Shown: positions 7,809-15,722 of the stretch, piece by piece
Layout: each line of letters starts with the position of its first letter
Position numbering within the stretch: position 1 is the first letter of the stretch
Assembly: GCA_028695865.1 (NCBI GenBank)
Contig: JAQVID010000006.1
Location: 1 to 20,239, forward strand
DNA length: 20,239 nt
DNA from: Thermoguttaceae bacterium
GTDB lineage: Bacteria; Planctomycetota; Planctomycetia; Pirellulales; Thermoguttaceae
Direction: 5' to 3'
Made by a program: the position numbers and the translations under genes
The notes under the pieces: generated by a model
Databases searched by the model: none
Told to the model about the DNA's origin: nothing
Seen by the model: only the letters and a program-made list of their open reading frames with translations

Positions 7809-9677
7809 ATGACAGAATATCAAATACCTCAAATTACCGTGCGAAGTTGGAACCATCGTTCCTCGCCCGTGGAAGTTTCCTCCATGCTGTTTGGAAACGA
7901 CGCGACGTTCACGACGATGCCAAATGTCTATAGTTTTCGCAAACCAACGGCAACGGTTCCCGTTAAAGTTTTTGCCGTTCCTGTCAAAAAGTGCAAGATT
8001 CCCGTTCGGATAAAAAGTTGGTATTTTACTCCGGTTCAAAATATTGAATTTTCAAAAACCAACACGGAACCATCGCCCCAAACTGCTGCAAACAATGCCC
8101 CAAGTCAGAGGCCTCACGGAACAGATACTGCTTCCGAAAACTCACCGGCTCGCCCTGATACGCAACAGACCGATTTGCACAATGGTCAAAATGCTTTTCG
8201 CGAATTGCCCAATGACCCAACCCGTATTCGTGTGCCCGACGACGTAATTAAGATTGAAGATCGACTCGGGTATATTTTGCAACCCCCGCTTGAATCGCTC
8301 TTGGCCATGGATACGCTTGAAATGCCTTTCGAGCCGTTTACTTATCAGAAGCAGGGTGTCGGATTTCTTTACAGCTCTCACTTTGCCATTCTGGCCGACG
8401 AAATGGGGTTGGGAAAAACGATGCAGGCAATTACAACCATTCGCCTTTTGCTCCGAACCGGTGAGTGCCGTCGTATACTCCTGGTCTGTCCCAAGCCACT
8501 CGTTACGAACTGGAAAAGGGAATTCGAACTCTGGGCACCCGAGATTCCCATTCAAGTCATCGAAGGCAAAGGAGAGCGCCGACAATGGTTATGGCAAGAT
8601 TGCGACGTGCCCGTTCGTATCGCCAATTACGAACTTCTTCAGCGCGACAGGGAATTGTTTGAACTCCCCGAAAGTTGCCACCGCTTCGATCTGGTCGTTC
8701 TCGATGAATCGCAGCGCATCAAGAACAAATCGTCGGGAACGTCCGAAGCGGCACGGGCCATTCCCCGAAAAAGAAGTTGGGCTCTGACCGGTACCCCCGT
8801 AGAAAATTCATCCGAAGACCTCGTGGGTATTTTTGAGTTTCTCTCGCCCGGTTTTCTCGAATCCGGCCTGAAACCGTCTCGCGTGTGTCGCATTGTCGGC
8901 GACCATATTTTGCGGCGGACAAAAGACATGGTACTTAAAGATTTACCACCGAAACTGATACGCGACGCGCACATCGAACTTGAGGGCGAACAGTGGGAAA
9001 CTTATCGGCTTGCGCAAGAAGCCGGTGAAATACGCCTCAACGAAATGGGCGATTCCGTAACGCTTCATCACGCGTTTGAATTGATCATGCGACTCAAGCA
9101 GATTTGCAATTTCGATCCCGTGACTGGACAAAGCGCAAAAATTGAGCGACTCCTGGCCGATCTCGATGAAGTTGTTCAAAGCGGACGAAAAGCAATTATT
9201 TTCAGTCAATGGGTCGAAACTCTTTTAACACTTAAAGATCGGTTGCGACAATTTCACCCCTTGGAATACCATGGACGAATTCCGTCTAAAAATCGTGATC
9301 AGGTAATCAACACGTTTCGGAACGATCCTGACCGACCTGTAATCCTCATGAGTTATGGAGCAGGAAGCGTCGGACTGAATTTGCAATTCGCTCAATATGT
9401 TTTCCTGTTCGATCGCTGGTGGAATCCCGCTGTCGAAGACCAGGCAATCAACCGTGCTCACCGCATTGGAGCCGCCGGACCCGTTACCGTCTCGCGATTC
9501 GTTTGTGTTGATACTATTGAAGAAAAAATCGATCGTATTCTGGAAGAAAAACGACTCTTGTCCGACACGATTCTCTCCGGTGCTCAAGGCCTGAACTGTT
9601 CCCGCGGCCTCACCCAGGATGATATCTTCAGTCTGTTTAACCTCAAACGAAAACCCGATGGCCCCCCGAAAGAATAA
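7809..9677 (+). CDS. SNF2-family DNA-dependent ATPase/helicase with novel N-terminal region
   Basis: 622-residue double-stranded DNA translocase. The ATG at 7809 is preferred (AAGGAAG at 7792-7798, ten-base spacing); the frame runs back to a TTG at 7767. Helicase motifs: I DEMGLGKT (197-204), II DESQ (299-302, a DEAH variant), III ALTGTP (325-330), V GSVGLNLQ, and VI QAINRAHRIG (545-554, arginine fingers R549 and R552). Residues 1 to about 150 match no domain I know. The first 70 are beta-like and Val/Pro-rich with repeated VPVK/IPVR motifs; the next 70 are a Pro/Gln/Thr-rich linker. There is no HepA/RapA-type CTD, SWIM or nuclease domain. It starts 96 bases after the pump gene and could be co-transcribed. 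Role in repair or transcription recycling is unknown. Confidence 0.94.
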   Translation: MTEYQIPQITVRSWNHRSSPVEVSSMLFGNDATFTTMPNVYSFRKPTATVPVKVFAVPVKKCKIPVRIKSWYFTPVQNIEFSKTNTEPSPQTAANNAPSQRPHGTDTASENSPARPDTQQTDLHNGQNAFRELPNDPTRIRVPDDVIKIEDRLGYILQPPLESLLAMDTLEMPFEPFTYQKQGVGFLYSSHFAILADEMGLGKTMQAITTIRLLLRTGECRRILLVCPKPLVTNWKREFELWAPEIPIQVIEGKGERRQWLWQDCDVPVRIANYELLQRDRELFELPESCHRFDLVVLDESQRIKNKSSGTSEAARAIPRKRSWALTGTPVENSSEDLVGIFEFLSPGFLESGLKPSRVCRIVGDHILRRTKDMVLKDLPPKLIRDAHIELEGEQWETYRLAQEAGEIRLNEMGDSVTLHHAFELIMRLKQICNFDPVTGQSAKIERLLADLDEVVQSGRKAIIFSQWVETLLTLKDRLRQFHPLEYHGRIPSKNRDQVINTFRNDPDRPVILMSYGAGSVGLNLQFAQYVFLFDRWWNPAVEDQAINRAHRIGAAGPVTVSRFVCVDTIEEKIDRILEEKRLLSDTILSGAQGLNCSRGLTQDDIFSLFNLKRKPDGPPKE

Positions 9678-9805
9678 ACGAATAAAAGGGCCCGGGCCGA
9701 ATGGCGATTGAGCGGTTTTAGGGACGCGTCTTCCCCATAAACTTACCGACTGAGACTCTTCCGGGGTGTTTATTGAATGATTTACATTAAATATTAGCAC
9801 GGTCA

Positions 9806-9844
9806 AAAATCACATTCATCGTCTTTAACGAGACCTGTGATTTT
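9806..9844. repeat. Two-tier hairpin downstream of the SNF2 gene
   Basis: AAAATCACA (9806-9814) is a perfect inverted repeat of TGTGATTTT (9836-9844). Exactly four unpaired bases on each side lead to an inner TCGT (9819-9822)/ACGA (9828-9831) stem with a five-base loop. The symmetric layout suggests a real RNA or cruciform structure. The right arm ends in TTTT, so it may act as a weak terminator for the helicase transcript. Confidence 0.5.
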
Positions 9845-10115
9845 ACGTGTTCAGGTCAAACAGAACTTGTGCCCTCCCACGGGGTGTTGAGCCCAAACTC
9901 CGCATTTCACGACAAAACACGGCTCCATTTGCCCAAACCATGATCTTATAACATGTTACGTCGTATCTCCAAAAAGTTTCCGAACTTGAGACAACACATT
10001 TCACCATCCATATTGAACCATTTCGAATCACATCGCGTCGCTCACGGGCGTACAAACCGGGTACCCGCTCAATCATGCCTGCCAACGTCGCCTCACGAAA
10101 CACCTCGGGAATCAA
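9843..10115 (-). pseudogene. Possible remnant open frame, unrecognised
   Basis: The minus-strand frame is open from about 10170 to 9843, with only a TTG at 10115 and an internal ATG as possible starts, and no visible ribosome binding site. The first part (KNPSERLIPEVFREATLAG) is protein-like and basic. The second part is rich in Cys, Trp and Val and less convincing. No family is recognised. It may be a decayed gene, a translated dispersed repeat or chance. Confidence 0.2.
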
Positions 10116-10195
10116 GCGTTCCGACGGATTTTTTGGCTCTCTGCCGTTGCGTTTTTCTCGTTTTCTTTGCTGTCACCGTTTTGTCTCGAATTCAC

Positions 10196-10223
10196 TGGAC
10201 AATCGCCGTTTTTAAGCTATAAT
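10196..10223 (+). promoter_or_regulatory. Promoter of the Fic gene
   Basis: TGGACA (10196-10201, one mismatch to the -35 consensus), a 16-base spacer and a perfect TATAAT (10218-10223). Transcription would begin near 10230, giving a leader of about 176 bases. Confidence 0.75.
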
Positions 10224-10340
10224 CATTTTTAATCAGGAAGGGTCATTTGTAATTGTTTTTTATCCAAATGTCCGTTTTCTAACTGTTTTTGCGCAAAAGT
10301 AATCGTTTTTCCTGCCGAAGAGGCGCCTCTAAGCGTTTTT
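10221..10340 (+). repeat. Phased AAYYGTTTTT-type repeats in the Fic leader
   Basis: Ten-base units AATCATTTTT (10221), AATTGTTTTT (10251), AACTGTTTTT (10281), AATCGTTTTT (10301) and AAGCGTTTTT (10331) start at intervals of 30, 30, 20 and 30 bases. A degenerate TCCGTTTTCT at 10271 falls on the same register. T-tracts at multiples of about one helical turn are the classic cause of intrinsic DNA curvature; a protein-binding repeat is the alternative. Confidence 0.6.
10319..10330. promoter_or_regulatory. Perfect 12-base palindrome, candidate operator
   Basis: AGAGGCGCCTCT is fully self-complementary. It sits in the Fic leader between two of the phased T-tract repeats, about 90 bases after the predicted transcription start. 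It resembles a dimeric repressor site but no binder is known. Confidence 0.45.
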
Positions 10341-10405
10341 AACTGCTTGGGCGGGAAGAAAAAATCGAGCCGCCCCGTTTGGGGCAAAGAAAAACAAGGT
10401 GTGTC

Positions 10406-11926
10406 ATGGAACCGTTGGGATACCAATTTCTGGTCGAGCAATTTGATCTTTCCGTTCCCGAACTCTATAAAAAAAGCTTCCTTTCTGCAACCGCCAAGCA
10501 AAGCAAAGAGGTTTATTCCACTGGTGAAGAGGAATACTTCCCGTCTCGATTCAACAAAGTCGCTCGTACTTGGCAGGACCAACTTCTCTTCGCATTGAAA
10601 AACGAAGGCGTGAATCTCGCCGTTTTGAACGCCTTGTTTCGGAAACTGTCGGATAAAGAGCTGATACGATTTATTCTCGACGAACCGACCGGCAAGTACC
10701 GTCGCCGAGTCTGGTTCTTTTACGAATTCTTTTCACAAAGAGAGCTTCCGATTCAGGCACTCAATCAAGGAAACTATATCGCCGCGCTGGAGCCGGACGA
10801 GTATTTCACTACAGAAGCATCCGAGAACCGACCGGAGAAACGCGCCCGTCGCCAACGAGTGATCAATAACCTGATCGGTAACAGCGTTTTCTGCCCGATT
10901 GTCCGCAGAACGAAAAAATTGAAAGAATTTCAGGCCATTGATCTGACGGCTCGAATAAAACAGATCGAATCCGATTATCCGTCCCATCTTGTCGCCAAAG
11001 CTACGAAATATCTCTGTATGAAGGAGACGAAATCGTCATTTGCCATCGAACGATTAACGCCCAACCAGCGACGAATGGCCCGTTTTGTCGAACTGCTCAA
11101 ACGCAAGTGCGACGTAAGTCTGACGAAAGATTTTCTGATTCGGATACAAAACGACATTGTGGACGAACGCTATCGGAACAATGACTACCGTAAGTCACAG
11201 GTCTATGTGGGGGAAAGTCTTACGCCAATGGACGAACGAATTCATTACATTGCGCCCAAGCCGGAAGATATCGGATATTTGATGAAATCGTATTTGGAAA
11301 TGGCCGACGATTTGTTGAAAACCGACAGCGATCCAGTCTTGTCGGCCGCGCTAATTTCATTCGCCTTCGTTTTTCTGCATCCGTTTGACGATGGCAACGG
11401 GCGTCTTCATCGGTATCTGCTGCATTACGTTCTTTCCCGCCGCCGCTTTATTTCCGAGGGAATGATCTTTCCGTTCTCTTCACAATTTCACAGCGATCCT
11501 GCCAGTTACGATCGAATGCTGGAATCGGTTTCGGAACATCTGATGTCACTCATCGAATATCGGCTTGACAGCCAGGGACGTATGACCGTCGAAAATGAGA
11601 CGGCTGATTATTACCGTTTTCTCAACATGACAGAAATCGCCGAGTCGTTCTATCAGACAATTTTGAAGGTAATCGATGAGGATTTCTCAAAGGAACTGAA
11701 ATATCTTTATGCAAACGAGTTGGCCAAAAAGGAACTGCCGGCCGTTGTCGATCTGCCGGACGAACGCTTGCGGAGTTTTATCCAATTGGTCCGCCAAAAC
11801 AACGGCCTGTTTCCCTCCCGACGTCGCAAGCTCTTTGCCGAACTAACCGATAAAGAAATTGTCGAGTTAACTCATATTGTTAAAAAACGGCTCTGCGATT
11901 TCAATATCGATAGCGACGAACCGTGA
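10406..11926 (+). CDS. Fic-family protein adenylyltransferase (class II-like)
   Basis: 506-residue cytoplasmic enzyme expected to attach AMP from ATP to hydroxyl side chains of a target protein. The ATG at 10406 is preferred over the in-frame TTG at 10379 because AAGG at 10396-10399 is well placed. The catalytic motif HPFDDGNGRLHR (325-336) is intact, including His, Asp and both Arg. An inhibitory helix motif SSFAIER (210-216) precedes it, as in class II Fic proteins, but with Arg where Gly or Asn usually follows the Glu; Glu215 should still block ATP gamma-phosphate binding. The N-terminal 170 residues, with GKYRRRVWFFYEF and QGNYIAAL, match the large stand-alone Fic proteins, and a helical domain fills the C-terminus. 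No antitoxin-like partner is adjacent. It is convergent with the AAA operon. Confidence 0.94.
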   Translation: MEPLGYQFLVEQFDLSVPELYKKSFLSATAKQSKEVYSTGEEEYFPSRFNKVARTWQDQLLFALKNEGVNLAVLNALFRKLSDKELIRFILDEPTGKYRRRVWFFYEFFSQRELPIQALNQGNYIAALEPDEYFTTEASENRPEKRARRQRVINNLIGNSVFCPIVRRTKKLKEFQAIDLTARIKQIESDYPSHLVAKATKYLCMKETKSSFAIERLTPNQRRMARFVELLKRKCDVSLTKDFLIRIQNDIVDERYRNNDYRKSQVYVGESLTPMDERIHYIAPKPEDIGYLMKSYLEMADDLLKTDSDPVLSAALISFAFVFLHPFDDGNGRLHRYLLHYVLSRRRFISEGMIFPFSSQFHSDPASYDRMLESVSEHLMSLIEYRLDSQGRMTVENETADYYRFLNMTEIAESFYQTILKVIDEDFSKELKYLYANELAKKELPAVVDLPDERLRSFIQLVRQNNGLFPSRRRKLFAELTDKEIVELTHIVKKRLCDFNIDSDEP

Positions 11927-12090
11927 CACGAATGGTTGTTATACCATCCCCGTGATGATTTTGCAACTTACCGTGATGTTTCAGTCTCTTTTTTCCCCAG
12001 GAAAACGATCAGGGCAGATTTCCTGTCAGAAATTCAGCGGAATACAAAGCCAATACTTCAAAAAAAATCGTCCGGGACCGAACCGCTAAA

Positions 12091-12189
12091 TCAGCCGTCG
12101 ATCACGCGGATATCTCCCTGATCGTCTGTTTTGGACGCAACGATCATGTTGCCCAATCACAGGAACCGGCTCGACACGTTCCCTGCTGT
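12091..12189 (-). pseudogene. Frameshifted C-terminal scrap of a possible beta-propeller (PQQ-like) protein
   Basis: On the minus strand one frame reads RVEPVPVIG and, after a one-base shift near 12147, the next reads MIVASKTDDQGDIRVIDG followed by TGA at 12093-12091. Joined, this resembles the last blade of a PQQ/WD-type beta-propeller (VIG..MIVAS....I.VIDG). Only about 30 residues remain, so the family call is tentative. The rest of the 272-base gap between the convergent genes shows no gene. Confidence 0.3.
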
Positions 12190-12198
12190 TTTAAATTT

Positions 12199-13257
12199 TT
12201 AATCATCCGCGTCGGTTGAGTCGTCGACACAATACCGAATATAATCGAGTATCAGCTCGTCAACGTCCTTTGCAGGCGGTTGTTCATTCACTTGTCCCGT
12301 CCATTCGTCGAGAACTGTTTTCAATGGTTTCAGGCCGTTTGTGAAGTGGTCCTCCATCGCCACACAAAATAAAATATCAATCTTTGCCCATACCTGCTTC
12401 ATGTCATCCATATTGATAATTTCCACATTGTCGTTGTACACGACCAGAGAATCGATTTTTCGATCGATACATTTTTCCAGTCGTTTCCGCATTTTCATGT
12501 TCTGTGTTAGCGGCGAAACATAATGCAAAATGCCAGAAAACCATAACGGTTCCATGCCATTGAACGCCATTTCGTCGGCCTGCCAGCTACCAGGATGATC
12601 GAACGAGCTGATCAGAAGATAATGATTATTCGCGTTCACTATTGCGTAATCGGTACCATGTTCGTTAAAACGTTTAATGACTTCACACGAATAATCCAGG
12701 CAACGATCCAGTTGCCCCATCGCCGGCGAAAAAGCAAATGTATTTCCCTTATTGTACTCGCCCCCTCCGCCGAACACTTGCTCGCAATCTTCGTCGCTAT
12801 CTTCGTTATTGTCGCATTCATCCGATGAGTGATTCATACAAACCCGATCCGAAAAATTATTCGTTTGCGAAAGAAGACTGTACCTGTTGTCAAAATATCT
12901 TTTCATTTCCCTGGGCAGGACGAGAACATGATAAACCGGATACGTTGTTTGCGCGTAGTCGTTGCCATCGGCTTGCGGCATAAAGGCAATGTTTACAAGC
13001 GATAATACAGTACGCTTCAATTTATCATAATTCCATTCCACTTCATAAAACGACGTCGGTGTATTGAGGAAGTAGAGCTTGTCAGCGCAATGATAAAATA
13101 CGGGATTCTTCAAGACCATTCCATATTCGCCCTGAACAATTAATTCCGCGTCGCTATTGACAATGACGTTCAATGTTCCCGACAGTGTAAACGAATCTGA
13201 ATTCTTGTACGACGACTGATCCAAGTCGTCGTCTTTGTAATAACGCATTGTTTTCAT
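12199..13257 (-). CDS. Unrecognised acidic protein, partner of the hybrid AAA+ gene
   Basis: 352 residues from ATG 13257, chosen because GGAG sits eight bases upstream and the ATG follows the ATPase stop (13262-13260) by two bases. An in-frame TTG start at 13287 would overlap that gene. No signal peptide, membrane segment or known motif is visible. Seen features: mixed alpha/beta composition, a beta-rich start (about 22-75) and an acidic low-complexity loop at 145-159 (SSDECDNNEDSDEDCE) followed by GGGGEYNKGN. A second folded part has YAIVNANNHYLLISSFDHPGSW, then an aspartate-rich C-terminus ending DDSTDADD. Tight coupling implies it works with the ATPase, for example as adaptor, inhibitor or client; this is inference. 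Confidence 0.8.
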   Translation of the reverse strand: MKTMRYYKDDDLDQSSYKNSDSFTLSGTLNVIVNSDAELIVQGEYGMVLKNPVFYHCADKLYFLNTPTSFYEVEWNYDKLKRTVLSLVNIAFMPQADGNDYAQTTYPVYHVLVLPREMKRYFDNRYSLLSQTNNFSDRVCMNHSSDECDNNEDSDEDCEQVFGGGGEYNKGNTFAFSPAMGQLDRCLDYSCEVIKRFNEHGTDYAIVNANNHYLLISSFDHPGSWQADEMAFNGMEPLWFSGILHYVSPLTQNMKMRKRLEKCIDRKIDSLVVYNDNVEIINMDDMKQVWAKIDILFCVAMEDHFTNGLKPLKTVLDEWTGQVNEQPPAKDVDELILDYIRYCVDDSTDADD

Positions 13258-13259
13258 CG

Positions 13260-15650
13260 CTATTTCTCCCGCTTTCCCAAGCCGCAAAAGCCAAATCCCG
13301 TACCCGACTGTGAATGGAGCTCGCTCAAACGAGCGAATAACGCCTGTCGAAAATTCGTTTCCGTCGGTTCAAGATTCTTATAGAGCAAATCGATGTTTGT
13401 TTCCCGCAATATCGCCGCAATGGTTGAGAATGGCTCGCCCTCGGTTCCCTGAACAAACCGGTCGATTGTCTCGGAAGACAACGTAATCCCGTTTTTCTCC
13501 AAAAAGCCACGCAGGTATTGCGCTCGATTCTTCGTACTCGGAAACGAAAACTGCAAAACTTCCCCCAGTCGGCCTTTTCGTATCAGAGCAGGATCGATTC
13601 GGTCGAGATAGTTCGTCGCCGCCAGAAACAAAATGTCCGGCTTTTTACCAAATCCGTCAAGCTGCTGGAGCAGTTCGTGAATAACGGGATTGGGTTGAAA
13701 AACAACATCCCTGCTCCCTATCGAGTCGAATTCATCGGCAAATACGATGCAGGGTGCCATGAGCCTGGCCACACGAAACAGATCCTGAACCTTCTCCAAA
13801 TCCACCAGTTGACTACTGGAAACCGGAATGAATGGAAGTTTCGTCTCATAGGCCAGATATCGGGCAAAGTTGGTCTTGCCCGTGCCGGGTGCGCCGACCA
13901 TAATGGCGCAGCGGGACTCCGGTTCGACTGGCGTTCCGTTCGGCATTTTAAAGCGTTCAGGATGCAGCAGGAAAGCGATAATACGCCGAACTCTATCCAG
14001 TTGATCTTCAACGCCAACCGGCTTGTCCATCGGAGCGGGATGCTCCACCGGGAGCCAGTCGCCGTATTCAATACGTCGCGATTGCTGATACCGAACGTCT
14101 TCGAAGCGAACCTTGACCCGATCCCCAATAACGGTAGAACAACTCTTCCAGGACAAAAAATCGCCGCGTCGTATGCGAGCCTGTTTTTCGAATTCATAAT
14201 TCGGAAGGTCGGGTACCTCGATGTCGATTCCGCTAATCATCGCTTCGGAAAAACAGCTCTCGTATCCGTCGCAAATCGTCGCAAAACACGAAAGCAGGCT
14301 CTCCGGGGTCGGAATCTTCGTGTCGTTTTCCAAAAGCAAACGGCAAAACCCCTCTTCCGATGAGACATTCAGTTCCGCATTGTATGTCTTTTTGAGTCGC
14401 TGACGTTCCATTTGAATCGCGTCGATCAAAATTTCTTTCAGTTCGTCTTCCGTATGCTTTTTCAGAATGATTATTTCGTCGAATGTATTCAAAAGACCGA
14501 ACAAATGCTTGTTTCTCGGGTTTTGACACAGCGCTTTAACAAGTTCATGTCGGGAAATACTCTCCCTTCTTTTTGCCGATTTTTCAACAAAATCCTCAAA
14601 AGCCTGGTCGGTCGTGATTGTACAAAACACGATATTGTTTCTCGACTCGATCCGTTTTTCATAATACAGATCGGTTGCTTCTCCCGCAATAAAGGATTGC
14701 AACAACGGAACCGTACCGGGCGTTCCAAGATTGATGTTTTCGAACAGCAGCAGACCAAAAGGCTCCGCTTCCGTATACTGATACAAACAGCCCTGTTTCG
14801 CGTTTTTGTAGGAACATTGCGTACCGAGAAAGGTACTTTCGAAACTCTCGTGATGAACGAATCCGGTCATATCACGTGTTTCCGCCCGGCCGTACTGAAT
14901 TTTCATGCTTATAAAGGCCTTTTCGACCGATTGGAATATTCGGGTCTTCCCAATGCCCTGTGGTCCAAGCAGAAGAATACTAAGCGCCTTGCCGTCTTCA
15001 GAGGGTGCAAGCCATTTCCGCCTCAAAGTACAAACGATTTTTTCCGCCGCCTCTTTTTGACCCGGGACATGCTTGACGATTTGTGATCTCAATGAGTTGA
15101 CCTTGATCATCACATCCTTCACGCGCTCATCCTGTGGACGGCTATCGTAATAACGGACAAAATTCGTATAAGCGATTTGATCCACGACCGCGTGATCATT
15201 GGGAAGCCCGCACTGAATAAGCGTACTCCTCATAATCTCCGGCATAAACCGACAGAGAATCCAGGCAAAATGAATCGTATCGAATCGCGTTATCCGGTAT
15301 CGATATATCAGATCATAGCCTTCCGTTCCCGGCACAGAGGTATCGAAGATCGTACTGAGTTCATCGTTGAAGTCAAATATATCCCAAGAGGCCTGGTCGG
15401 TGGAAAATGCTACATTGAATTTGTCGGACACTTTTTCGAGGTATTCCTTGAAATAATCGGGGCATACTTCGATCTTTCGATCAAAAAGACGATCAAAAGC
15501 CTGGGTATATACGAGCAGGGCAACAAACAAATGATCTGCCGCGACATAATTCAGTTTCTCTTCCTTTGCCAGCATGGACGCCAAAAGCAAGACTTCCCAA
15601 GCTTCTCTGGTTAGCTCAATGTGTCCTAATTTTTCGTGTATCGTTGTCAT
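13260..15650 (-). CDS. Hybrid AAA+ protein: Clp-N-like domain, degenerate ClpB-D2-like AAA, FtsH-like AAA
   Basis: 796 residues; GGGAGG lies seven bases before ATG 15650. Residues 10-75 resemble a Clp N repeat (LTREAWEVLLLASMLAKEE..ADHLFVALL), with a weaker second repeat around 100-160. Residues 190-420 align with ClpB/ClpA domain 2: Walker A GPQGIGKT (229-236) is intact. Walker B reads LLLFENIN instead of hhhhDE, sensor 1 is TITTD, and the arginine-finger region FLNRIDEI reads LLNTFDEI, so catalysis is probably lost. Residues 530-780 are an FtsH/Cdc48-type module: GAPGTGKT (586-593), IVFADEFD (635-642), AATN (677-680) and RKGRL (691-695) are intact. The FtsH pore-loop stretch is missing, since SSSQLVDL runs straight into EKVQDLF. 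There is no protease domain or membrane segment. It is more likely a remodelling or signalling ATPase than a threading unfoldase. Confidence 0.88.
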   Translation of the reverse strand: MTTIHEKLGHIELTREAWEVLLLASMLAKEEKLNYVAADHLFVALLVYTQAFDRLFDRKIEVCPDYFKEYLEKVSDKFNVAFSTDQASWDIFDFNDELSTIFDTSVPGTEGYDLIYRYRITRFDTIHFAWILCRFMPEIMRSTLIQCGLPNDHAVVDQIAYTNFVRYYDSRPQDERVKDVMIKVNSLRSQIVKHVPGQKEAAEKIVCTLRRKWLAPSEDGKALSILLLGPQGIGKTRIFQSVEKAFISMKIQYGRAETRDMTGFVHHESFESTFLGTQCSYKNAKQGCLYQYTEAEPFGLLLFENINLGTPGTVPLLQSFIAGEATDLYYEKRIESRNNIVFCTITTDQAFEDFVEKSAKRRESISRHELVKALCQNPRNKHLFGLLNTFDEIIILKKHTEDELKEILIDAIQMERQRLKKTYNAELNVSSEEGFCRLLLENDTKIPTPESLLSCFATICDGYESCFSEAMISGIDIEVPDLPNYEFEKQARIRRGDFLSWKSCSTVIGDRVKVRFEDVRYQQSRRIEYGDWLPVEHPAPMDKPVGVEDQLDRVRRIIAFLLHPERFKMPNGTPVEPESRCAIMVGAPGTGKTNFARYLAYETKLPFIPVSSSQLVDLEKVQDLFRVARLMAPCIVFADEFDSIGSRDVVFQPNPVIHELLQQLDGFGKKPDILFLAATNYLDRIDPALIRKGRLGEVLQFSFPSTKNRAQYLRGFLEKNGITLSSETIDRFVQGTEGEPFSTIAAILRETNIDLLYKNLEPTETNFRQALFARLSELHSQSGTGFGFCGLGKREK

Positions 15651-15681
15651 GGTATTACCTCCCGACTTTCTTACGTTATTG

Positions 15682-15706
15682 TTTCTCTTGCAAAGGGCAA
15701 GAGAAA
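15682..15706 (-). promoter_or_regulatory. Hairpin in the leader of the hybrid AAA+ operon
   Basis: TTTCTCTTGC (15682-15691) and GCAAGAGAAA (15697-15706) form a perfect ten-base-pair stem with a five-base loop. It lies between the predicted sigma-54 transcription start (near 15713) and the ribosome binding site (15658-15663), so it would be the first structure in the mRNA. It may affect stability or translation, or be a DNA site. Confidence 0.55.
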
Positions 15707-15722
15707 AGTGATATACTTAACA

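Larger units (their letters stand above)
9678..10195. other. Gene-poor stretch between the helicase and Fic genes
   Basis: No convincing gene. It holds a 10-base self-complementary GGCCCGGGCC at 9689-9698, the hairpin at 9806-9844 and a minus-strand open frame listed separately. No tRNA or other RNA gene was recognised. Confidence 0.5.

Noticed and set aside
10406..13257. Fic and the minus-strand acidic protein as a toxin-antitoxin pair
   Set aside because: The genes are convergent with separate promoters and the acidic protein is coupled to the AAA+ gene; Fic already carries its own inhibitory motif.
13518..14363. 281-codon plus-strand frame opposite the hybrid AAA+ gene
   Set aside because: Antisense to well-supported Walker motifs; Arg/Asn-rich shadow translation.
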